From: Bacillota bacterium
GTDB taxonomy: Bacteria; Bacillota; Clostridia; Oscillospirales; Ruminococcaceae
Assembly: GCA_023396215.1 (NCBI GenBank)
Contig: JAEWWW010000126.1
Coordinates: 1 to 10,470, forward strand
Length of the DNA: 10,470 nt
Reading direction: 5' to 3'
Below are positions 1-5,486 of this stretch, in pieces (the stretch's first letter is position 1; each line of letters starts with the position of its first letter). The notes under the pieces were generated by a model. The model did no database searches, was not told the origin of the DNA, and saw only the letters and a list, made by a program, of their open reading frames with translations. A program made the position numbers and the translations under genes.

Positions 1-36
1 CCCCTGTTCTTGTGTGTATTACCGGCAGATCACATA

Positions 37-66
37 AAGAGGAGGCCCTTTGCGAAGCCTCCTCTT
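37..66 (-). terminator. Probable intrinsic terminator of carAB
   Basis: A perfect 10-bp inverted repeat (AAGAGGAGGC at 37-46, GCCTCCTCTT at 57-66) with a 10-nt loop lies about 57 bp past the carB stop codon. Read on the minus strand it is followed by TTTATGTG, a short and imperfect T-tract, so termination may be partial. Bases 1-36 are too short to show whether another minus-strand gene follows. Confidence 0.6.
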
Positions 67-123
67 CGATATGCTCTGTCTGCGGCTGTACCCATAGGGG
101 TCGCACTTACCCCCCGCCCGGCG

Positions 124-3100
124 CTAAATCGAGTTGATGTCAATCAGCTCCACATTGGCGATGGTGCGCTTGCTCAGCAGGCAGTCGGCCAGCGCGTTGG
201 CGGTATCCAGCGAGGTCAGGCAGGGGATAGAGCGCTCCACCGTTTTGCGGCGGATTTTCACGCTGTCGCGGGCGGGCTTGCGGCCCTTGGCCGAGGTGGA
301 TACCACATAGTCTATTTTGCCGCTTTCGATGAGGGTCACGGTGTTGTAGTCGGCCTCGCCAATCTTCTTAATCAGCTTGGCGTCCACCCCGTTCTGGTTC
401 AGCACCTGCGCCGTGCCTTCGGTGGCATAGATATCAAAGCCCAGCTCGGCAAACTTTTTGGCGAGAGGCACCAGCTCCTCCTTATCCGAGTTACGCACGG
501 TAAAGAAGATACCTCCCTTGCGCTTCATCCGGTAGCCCGCCGCCGCCAGCCCCTTGAGCAGGGCGTCCACCATGTTGTCGGCAATGCCCAGCACCTCGCC
601 GGTCGATTTCATCTCAGGCCCCAGATGGGTATCCACATCGTGCAGCTTTTCAAAGCTGAAAACCGGCACCTTGACCGCCACATGGCTCGACTTTTTATAC
701 AGCCCGGTGCCGTAGCCCATGTCGGTCAGGCACTCGCCCAGCATGGCGCGGGTGGCAAGGTCCACCATCGGCACCCCGGTTACCTTGCTGATATAGGGAA
801 TGGTGCGGGAGGAGCGGGGGTTTACCTCGATGACAGAAACCTCGCCCTGATACACCACATACTGGATGTTCACCAGCCCCACCACCTTCAGCGCGGCCGA
901 AAGCCGGCGGGTGTACTCCACAATGGTATCCACCGTGGCCCGGGGCAGGTTCTGTGCGGGGTAAACCGAGATAGAGTCCCCCGAATGCACCCCGGCCCGC
1001 TCCACATGCTCCATAATGCCCGGCACAAGGATATTGCCCTGCTGGTCGCAGATGGCGTCCACCTCCACCTCGGCGCCCATGAGGTATTTATCCACCAGCA
1101 CCGGGTTGTCCAGATGCTGGCTGGTGATGATATCCATGTACTCCTTCACATCCTCGGGGGAATGGGCGATAATCATGTTCTGCCCGCCCAGCACGTAGGA
1201 GGGGCGCAGCAAAACCGGGAACCCCAGCTGGTAGGCAGCCATCAGGGCGTGCTCGGTGGTAAAGACGGTCAGCCCCTGCGGGCGGGGGATGCCGCACTGC
1301 TCCAGCAGTTGGTCGAAGCGCTCGCGGTCCTCGGCAGCGTCGATGCTGTCGGGCGAGGTGCCCAGTATCCGCACCCCGGTTTTGCTCAGGTAGCCGCTCA
1401 GCTTGATGGCGGTCTGCCCGCCAAATTGCACCACCACGCCGTAGGGCTGCTCGGTTTCAATCACCGATTGCACATCCTCGGGGGTGAGGGGGTCAAAGTA
1501 GAGGCGATCGCCGGTGTCAAAGTCGGTGGAAACCGTTTCGGGGTTGTTGTTGATAATCACCGCCTCGTAACCCGCCTGTTTCAGCGACCAGACGCAGTGT
1601 ACCGAGCAGTAGTCAAACTCGATGCCCTGCCCGATGCGGATAGGCCCCGAGCCAAAGACGATAATCCGCTTCTTGCCGCTTTTGCGCTGCTTCAAAAACT
1701 CTCTGGCCTCATTCTGCTCCTCAAAGGTGGAGTAGAAATAGGGGGTGGTGGCGGCAAACTCGCCGGCGCAGGTATCCACCATGCTGTAGGAGGCATACCG
1801 CTTCTTGGGCAGCTTCTGCCCGCTCAGCCGCTCAATGGTGCTGTCCAGAAAGCCCATTTTCTTGGCGGCCAGCGCCTTTTGGTCGGTCAGCGCACCCTCG
1901 GCAAGCTGCCGCTCCATTTGCACAAGCTTATCCAGCTTGGCCAAAAACCAGCGGTCTATCTTGGTTATCTCGTAGATTTCATCGTAGCTGATGCCCCGCT
2001 TAAGGGCCTCGTACACCACAAAGCTGCGCTCGTTGTCGCAGTTGTGCAGCAGTCCCCGGATTTCCATATCGGGGCAGGCCGCCAGCTTGGGCAGGTTCAT
2101 GCTGTCCAGCCCCAGCTCGATGGAGCGCACCGCCTTCATCATCGCCTGCTCAAAGCTCAGCCCGATGGCCATCACCTCGCCGGTGGCCTTCATCTGGGTG
2201 CCCAGAGTGCGGCGGGCGTACACAAACTTGTCGAAGGGCCATTTGGGGAACTTGACCACCACATAATCCAGCGCGGGCTCAAAGCAGGCGCTGGTTTTGC
2301 CTGTCACCGTGTTGGGGATTTCATCCAGCCTGTAGCCCACCGCGATTTTGGCCGCCACCTTGGCGATGGGGTAGCCGGTGGCCTTGCTGGCCAGCGCCGA
2401 CGAGCGCGAAACCCGGGGGTTTACCTCGATGACCGCATACTCAAAGCTGTCGGGGTGCAGGGCGAACTGGCAGTTGCAGCCCCCTTCCACCTCCAGCGCC
2501 GAAACGATACTCAGGGCGGCGCAGCGCAGCATCTGGTACTCCTTGCTGGAAAGGGTGACGGCAGGGGCGATGACAATGCTGTCGCCGGTATGCACCCCCA
2601 CCGGGTCCATATTTTCCATCGAGCAGACGGTGATGGCGTTGCCTGCGCTGTCCCTGATGACCTCGAACTCAATCTCTTTCCAGCCCGAGATGCACTTTTC
2701 AATCAGCACCTGTGTGATGGGCGAGAGCCGCAGCCCGTTTTCGGCAATCTCGGCAAGCTGCTCGGCGTCCTGCGCAATGCCGCCGCCGCTGCCCCCCAGC
2801 GTAAAGGCGGGGCGTACAATCACCGGGTAGCTGATTTCGGCCGCAAAATCCAGCGCGTCCTGCACACCGGTCACCACCTTGGAGGGGATGCAGGGCTCGC
2901 CGATGGATTCCATGGTGTCCTTAAAGAGCTGGCGGTCCTCGGCTTTGTCGATGGTGGCGGGGCGCGCCCCCAGCAGCCGCACGCCTCGGCTCTCTAAAAA
3001 GCCGTCCTTGGCAAGCTGCATCGAAAGGGTCAGCCCGGTCTGGCCGCCCAGTGTGGAAAGCAGGCTGTCGGGGCGCTCGATGTCGATGATGCGTTTGACC

Positions 3101-3318
3101 ACCTCGAGGGTCAGCGGCTCGATGTAGATTTTATCGGCCATGGCCCGGTCGGTCATGATGGTGGCGGGGTTGGAGTTGACCAGCACCACCTCCAGCCCTT
3201 CTTCCTTTAGGGCGCGGCAGGCCTGTGTGCCCGCATAGTCAAATTCGGCGGCCTGACCGATGACAATCGGCCCCGAGCCGATGACCAAAACCTTCTTAAG
3301 CTCTTTATTCAGCGGCAT
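124..3318 (-). CDS. carB: Carbamoyl-phosphate synthase large subunit
   Basis: CarB makes carbamoyl phosphate from bicarbonate, ammonia and two ATP in the cytoplasm, for the pyrimidine and arginine pathways. The 1064-residue length is normal for a complete bacterial CarB. The two homologous halves are clear: the first starts at VLVIGSGPIVIGQAAEFDYAG (10-30), the second at RIIVFGSGPIRIGQGIEFDY (551-570). ATP-grasp 1 keeps R129, R169 (RPAFTLGGSGGG) and the metal ligands Q284, E298 and N300. ATP-grasp 2 keeps R705 (RPSYVLGG), Q819, E831 and N833. An oligomerisation region lies at about 400-550, and an MGS-type allosteric domain from about 935 to the end. The ATG start is preceded by GGAGGAGG with a 9-nt gap, inside the end of carA. 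The 14-bp overlap with carA indicates translational coupling in a carAB operon. No key residue appears to be lost, so the synthetase should be active. Confidence 0.98.
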   Translation of the reverse strand: MPLNKELKKVLVIGSGPIVIGQAAEFDYAGTQACRALKEEGLEVVLVNSNPATIMTDRAMADKIYIEPLTLEVVKRIIDIERPDSLLSTLGGQTGLTLSMQLAKDGFLESRGVRLLGARPATIDKAEDRQLFKDTMESIGEPCIPSKVVTGVQDALDFAAEISYPVIVRPAFTLGGSGGGIAQDAEQLAEIAENGLRLSPITQVLIEKCISGWKEIEFEVIRDSAGNAITVCSMENMDPVGVHTGDSIVIAPAVTLSSKEYQMLRCAALSIVSALEVEGGCNCQFALHPDSFEYAVIEVNPRVSRSSALASKATGYPIAKVAAKIAVGYRLDEIPNTVTGKTSACFEPALDYVVVKFPKWPFDKFVYARRTLGTQMKATGEVMAIGLSFEQAMMKAVRSIELGLDSMNLPKLAACPDMEIRGLLHNCDNERSFVVYEALKRGISYDEIYEITKIDRWFLAKLDKLVQMERQLAEGALTDQKALAAKKMGFLDSTIERLSGQKLPKKRYASYSMVDTCAGEFAATTPYFYSTFEEQNEAREFLKQRKSGKKRIIVFGSGPIRIGQGIEFDYCSVHCVWSLKQAGYEAVIINNNPETVSTDFDTGDRLYFDPLTPEDVQSVIETEQPYGVVVQFGGQTAIKLSGYLSKTGVRILGTSPDSIDAAEDRERFDQLLEQCGIPRPQGLTVFTTEHALMAAYQLGFPVLLRPSYVLGGQNMIIAHSPEDVKEYMDIITSQHLDNPVLVDKYLMGAEVEVDAICDQQGNILVPGIMEHVERAGVHSGDSISVYPAQNLPRATVDTIVEYTRRLSAALKVVGLVNIQYVVYQGEVSVIEVNPRSSRTIPYISKVTGVPMVDLATRAMLGECLTDMGYGTGLYKKSSHVAVKVPVFSFEKLHDVDTHLGPEMKSTGEVLGIADNMVDALLKGLAAAGYRMKRKGGIFFTVRNSDKEELVPLAKKFAELGFDIYATEGTAQVLNQNGVDAKLIKKIGEADYNTVTLIESGKIDYVVSTSAKGRKPARDSVKIRRKTVERSIPCLTSLDTANALADCLLSKRTIANVELIDINSI

Positions 3319-4420
3319 TGCTTTTGGCCTCCTCCATCAATTTGATAAACTGACCGAACAGATATGCGCCATCCTGCGGGATGCCGCATGCCTCGGGGTG
3401 AAACTGCACCGAAAAGGCGGGGATGTCCCGGTAGCGCACCCCTTCGCAGCTCCCGTCGTTGGTGTTGATATGGCTGATTTCGCCTGCCTCGGTGGGCAGG
3501 CTGCCGCCCGCCACCACATAGCCGTGGTTCTGGCTGGTGATGTACACCCGCTCCCGGGCGATATCCCGTACCGGCTGGTTGTCGCCCCGGTGGCCGTATT
3601 TTAGCTTCTCGGTTTTGGCCCCGGCAGCCAGCGCCATCAGCTGGTGGCCTAAGCCGATGCCAAAAACCGCTCTGCCGCTCTGCATCAGCGCCTGCACATG
3701 GGCTACCCTTTGGGGGCTTTGGGCGGGGTTGCCCGGCCCGTTTGAAAGCAGGATGCCGTCGGGGTTCAGGGCCAGCAGTTGGTCGGGCGGGGTATCGCCC
3801 GGCAGCACCGTCACCTCGCACCCCTGCTGCTGCAGCGCCTGCACAATGCTTTTTCGGCAGCCGAAATCCAGCAGCGCTACATGGCGGGCGGCGTTTTCCG
3901 CCTTGTAGCGGCGGGGGCTTTCGCAGCTCACCCGCTCCACAGCGTCGCCGGAGGTATGGCCCGCCAGCCTTGCCAACAGCAGCGGCTTGTTGGCCTCGGT
4001 GACCTCCCCGGTGGTAATCAGGCCGTTCATCACGCCGCTTTCCCGCAGGATTTTAGTCAGCCTGCGGGTGTCGATGCCGCAGAGCCCGGGGATGTTCTGC
4101 TCTTTTAAGAAGCTGTCCAAATCGTCCTCGCAGCGAAAGTTGGAGGGCAGGTCGCACCACTCGCGCACCACATAGCCCGATACCCACGCCTGCGCGGATT
4201 CACAGTCGTCGGCCATCATGCCGTAGTTGCCAATCAGGGGGAAGGTCTGTACCACAATCTGGCCATAGTAACCGGGGTCGGTCAGTGTTTCTATGTACCC
4301 GGTCATCCCTGTGGTAAAAACCGTTTCGCCCACGGCCTCACGCCTTGCGCCAAAGGCCCGGCCCTCAAATACGCTTCCATCCGCCAAAAGCAGGGTGGCT
4401 TTTTCTGTCTGTACTGTCAT
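3305..4420 (-). CDS. carA: Carbamoyl-phosphate synthase small subunit, catalytic Cys replaced by Gly
   Basis: The 371-residue product is the glutamine amidotransferase subunit that normally hydrolyses glutamine and channels ammonia to CarB. An N-terminal CPSase_sm domain (about 1-140, including VFTTGMTGYIETLTDP and IDTRRLTKILRESG) is followed by a class I GATase domain (about 180-365). NGPGNP (227-232), the SQNHG strand and HPEA (H341, E343) are present. The nucleophile-elbow motif, GICLGHQ in the family, reads GIGLGHQ here, so residue 256 is Gly (codon GGC) where the catalytic Cys (Cys269 in E. coli) should be. DPSY, whose Ser I recall as glutamine-contacting in E. coli (Ser47), reads DPGY (Gly50). 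The segment after HPEA is CGIPQDG instead of the usual SPGPQDS-like sequence. The frame is open upstream to 4549, but the ATG at 4420 is preferred: it has GGAGG five bases ahead, and the extension would translate a palindromic repeat. The protein is probably expressed as structural partner of CarB but is predicted to lack glutaminase activity. Confidence 0.96.
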   Translation of the reverse strand: MTVQTEKATLLLADGSVFEGRAFGARREAVGETVFTTGMTGYIETLTDPGYYGQIVVQTFPLIGNYGMMADDCESAQAWVSGYVVREWCDLPSNFRCEDDLDSFLKEQNIPGLCGIDTRRLTKILRESGVMNGLITTGEVTEANKPLLLARLAGHTSGDAVERVSCESPRRYKAENAARHVALLDFGCRKSIVQALQQQGCEVTVLPGDTPPDQLLALNPDGILLSNGPGNPAQSPQRVAHVQALMQSGRAVFGIGLGHQLMALAAGAKTEKLKYGHRGDNQPVRDIARERVYITSQNHGYVVAGGSLPTEAGEISHINTNDGSCEGVRYRDIPAFSVQFHPEACGIPQDGAYLFGQFIKLMEEAKSNAAE

Positions 4421-4425
4421 GGCAA

Positions 4426-4430
4426 CCTCC
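4426..4430 (-). promoter_or_regulatory. carA ribosome binding site
   Basis: On the minus strand GGAGG is followed by TTGCC and then ATG at 4420. This fixes the carA start at 4420 rather than the upstream in-frame start at 4549. It lies only 11 bp from the end of the palindromic element at 4442-4600. Confidence 0.8.
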
Positions 4431-4441
4431 GTTTTAATTAA

Positions 4442-4600
4442 GGGCATTCTGAAAACTCCAAACTCTTGACAAATTCTACTGAAAACAGTATCTGCTGCGT
4501 TAAAAAAGCTGGGAATACATGAAGTATTCCTGCGCTTTTTGCCTTGCATCCACCTGTTTTCAGCGAATTTCTCCTCGGTTTTTCATTTTCAGAAAGGCCC
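4442..4600. repeat. 159-bp palindromic MITE-like element in the carAB leader
   Basis: The ends are imperfect terminal inverted repeats: GGGCATTCTGAAAA at 4442-4455 against TTTTCAGAAAGGCCC at 4586-4600. Inside them AAATTCTACTGAAAACAG (4471-4488) mirrors CTGTTTTCAGCGAATTT (4554-4570). The centre is a perfect stem AAAAAGC/GCTTTTT (4503-4509, 4534-4540) enclosing GGAATAC/GTATTCC (4512-4518, 4524-4530) around the loop ATGAA. The whole stretch is therefore one long interrupted palindrome with no coding capacity for a transposase. No clear target-site duplication is visible. The architecture resembles dispersed palindromic repeats I have a sense of having seen in clostridial genomes, but I cannot verify that here. 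Its transcript would fold into a long rod just upstream of the carA ribosome binding site. Confidence 0.7.
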
Positions 4601-4635
4601 AAAAAAATAGCCATTCTGAAAACAAATTCAGAATG
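4601..4635 (-). terminator. Terminator-like hairpin in the carAB leader (attenuator candidate 2)
   Basis: A perfect 9-bp stem (CATTCTGAA at 4612-4620, TTCAGAATG at 4627-4635, 6-nt loop) is followed on the minus strand by GCTATTTTTTT (T-run at 4601-4607). The stem is AT-rich and so weak. Both arms share CATTCTGAA with the end of the adjacent palindromic element, so this may be a relic of it rather than a designed attenuator. Confidence 0.4.
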
Positions 4636-4654
4636 ACCAGTTTAAATAACGATT

Positions 4655-4683
4655 AAAAAACCCGGCAACATAAACAGCGGGGG
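4655..4683 (-). terminator. Terminator-like hairpin in the carAB leader (attenuator candidate 1)
   Basis: On the minus strand a short GC stem (CCCGC pairing with GCCGGG with one bulged base, about 10-nt loop) runs directly into TTTTTT (4655-4660). It sits about 120 nt after the predicted start site and well before carA, as expected for transcription attenuation. I saw no PyrR-binding consensus, so the signal that would relieve termination is unknown. Confidence 0.42.
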
Positions 4684-4810
4684 AGAAATACGGTGGAATG
4701 CCTGCCCCGGTGGGCGAAGCTATTTTGACAAAGCCCTGTGCCAACATCAACAACCCATCCTTCCCCATTTGCTGCCGCAAAAAATCCAATGGTTCAAAAT
4801 CCTTCGTCAC

Positions 4811-4840
4811 ATTGTAACAGAGGCTGCTTCGCTGTGTCAA
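4811..4840 (-). promoter_or_regulatory. carAB sigma-A promoter
   Basis: On the minus strand a consensus -35 TTGACA (4840-4835) is followed by an 18-bp spacer and TACAAT (4816-4811), with a TG one base upstream of the -10 (extended -10). The predicted start is near 4804, giving a carA leader of about 384 nt. This is one of the best promoter matches in the window. Confidence 0.75.
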
Positions 4841-4843
4841 TAG

Positions 4844-4908
4844 CCGCCGCCCCCTGTTTTGCAGGTTTGTGCAACCTATTGCCCGGCGGGGGCAAAACAG
4901 GGCGGCGG
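4844..4908. repeat. Long imperfect inverted repeat beside the carAB -35
   Basis: Arms at 4844-4862 (ending CCCTGTTTTGC) and 4892-4908 (starting GCAAAACAGGG) match over about 17 bp, with a 2-base bulge in a run of C. Inside is a second small stem, AGGTT/AACCT (4863-4867, 4873-4877). The repeat ends four bases upstream of the carAB -35, so it could be an operator or a cruciform. It is not followed by a T-tract on either strand, so it is unlikely to be a terminator. Confidence 0.5.
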
Positions 4909-4923
4909 TGGTGCAGAATGGTT

Positions 4924-4957
4924 AAAAAACCGCAGGCGCAACCTCCCGGCGGTTTTT
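4924..4957. terminator. Two-way intrinsic terminator in the carA-aspS divergent region
   Basis: A perfect 9-bp stem (AAAAACCGC at 4925-4933, GCGGTTTTT at 4949-4957) has a 15-nt loop. The T-run is six bases on the minus strand and five on the plus strand. There is no recognised gene immediately upstream on either strand. It may insulate the carAB promoter from minus-strand transcripts starting near 5110, or end a small RNA. Confidence 0.6.
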
Positions 4958-5092
4958 GGGGCCTCGCAGCCGCGGCGCATTGCCTGTATAAAACCCCGGA
5001 GTTTTGCAGCCGGTAAGCCTTCATCCTGCAGTTTCGTGAGATTGACACAAGCCCAAACCGAGGGGTTTCTATTATTTTTGCAGTTTGCCATC

Positions 5093-5121
5093 TTGCAACA
5101 GGGCAGGCAGCGTGATATTAT
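5093..5121 (+). promoter_or_regulatory. Candidate aspS promoter
   Basis: TTGCAA (5093-5098) is separated by exactly 17 bp from TATTAT (5116-5121) on the plus strand. The start would be near 5128, about 360 nt ahead of the aspS start codon. No closer promoter stood out, so aspS probably has a long 5' leader. Confidence 0.5.
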
Positions 5122-5142
5122 ATTCAGTATATTATATTCTGA
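5115..5142. repeat. Two tandem copies of a 14-bp AT-rich repeat
   Basis: ATATTATATTCAGT (5115-5128) is followed immediately by ATATTATATTCTGA (5129-5142). Each copy contains ATTATA, that is TATAAT on the minus strand. The first copy also carries the plus-strand -10. The patch stands out from its GC-rich surroundings. Confidence 0.75.
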
Positions 5143-5145
5143 TAA
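5117..5145 (-). promoter_or_regulatory. Candidate minus-strand promoter overlapping the aspS promoter
   Basis: On the minus strand TTATCA (5145-5140) lies 17 bp ahead of a consensus TATAAT (5122-5117). Its -10 overlaps the plus-strand -10 at 5116-5121, so the two could not be occupied together. The transcript would start near 5110 and meet the terminator at 4924-4957 after about 185 nt. Confidence 0.35.
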
Positions 5146-5388
5146 ATATCTGCGACAAAGGCGCTGGATTGTGGCGGATGTCTGCCACTGGCCGGTGCTT
5201 TTCACAATATATCGGCTTTAACCCAATGATGCAGAAAAGCAAAGGGCAAAACCGCCGGATAATCAGAAGCTTTCGGCCTGCGGGTCGGCCCCCTGTTTTA
5301 GCGGCCGGGCAAACCCAGGGCTGATAAAAGAGGCTTTGGAAGAGATGCTAAAAGGATAAGACCACTTACTCATAGCGATATAAAGATT
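5146..5388 (+). other. aspS leader, upstream part, no gene recognised
   Basis: No plausible reading frame is visible here. The clearest structure is a hairpin at 5171-5188 (GTGGCGG with TCTGCCAC, including one G-U pair and a 4-nt loop). At 5288-5299 the 12-mer GCCCCCTGTTTT repeats a stretch of the inverted repeat at 4849-4860. I looked for a T-box stem I and for a tRNA and could not support either. Confidence 0.4.
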
Positions 5389-5425
5389 CTGCCTTTCTCC
5401 CTGCCTGAGGCGTGGGAGAGGGCAG
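5389..5425 (+). promoter_or_regulatory. Strong leader hairpin upstream of aspS
   Basis: CTGCCTTTCTCCC (5389-5401) pairs with GGGAGAGGGCAG (5414-5425), with GCC/GGC stacked inside (5403-5405, 5409-5411). It ends about 60 nt before the start codon. A short alternative stem, AGAGGGC (5418-5424) with GCTCT (5434-5438), followed by ATCTTTT, would use the same bases, so the two are mutually exclusive. This looks like an antiterminator/terminator pair, but the alternative stem is weak. The AGAGAAGAACCGC just downstream only partly resembles a T-box core. Confidence 0.4.
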
Positions 5426-5471
5426 AGAAGAACCGCTCTATCTTTTCAGCAGTGAATGGTACGAGGGGCAA

Positions 5472-5478
5472 GGGAGGG
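5472..5478 (+). promoter_or_regulatory. aspS ribosome binding site
   Basis: GGGAGGG is followed after eight bases by TTG (5487). The next in-frame ATG (5496) is too far away for normal spacing. This supports a TTG start. Confidence 0.65.
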
Positions 5479-5486
5479 CACTAAGT

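Noticed and set aside
2568..2576. Q to V in the CarB segment usually written PAQTL (here PAVTL), first thought to be a lost metal ligand
   Set aside because: The E. coli metal-ligand Gln is the one in NVQFA, 14 residues before the Glu of ENPR-type motifs. It is conserved here as Q284 with E298 and N300.
10..2997. 995-codon open frame opposite carB, and similar long frames opposite aspS (5481-6845) and glnA (7017-9215)
   Set aside because: In all three cases the antisense codons lie exactly opposite the sense codons, so stops arise only where the gene uses TTA, CTA or TCA. These are rare in GC-rich genes. The products have no recognisable motifs and the sense genes are certain.
4421..4549. 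A 43-residue N-terminal extension of CarA
   Set aside because: It translates the palindromic element and lacks a ribosome binding site. The ATG at 4420 has GGAGG at good spacing and gives the family's normal N-terminus.
4628..4840. 70-codon minus-strand frame in the carAB leader, possibly a leader peptide
   Set aside because: It begins inside the -35 of the promoter, its internal ATGs lack ribosome binding sites, and the sequence shows no known family or control-peptide pattern.
5335..5480. Canonical T-box or a tRNA gene ahead of aspS
   Set aside because: No GGTGGNACCGCG core, no stem I features, no TTCGA arm and no cloverleaf could be found. Only weak partial matches remain.
5412..5486. 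Upstream GTG start for aspS adding 25 residues
   Set aside because: The GTG is in the loop of a strong hairpin without a ribosome binding site, and the extra residues are not typical of the family.
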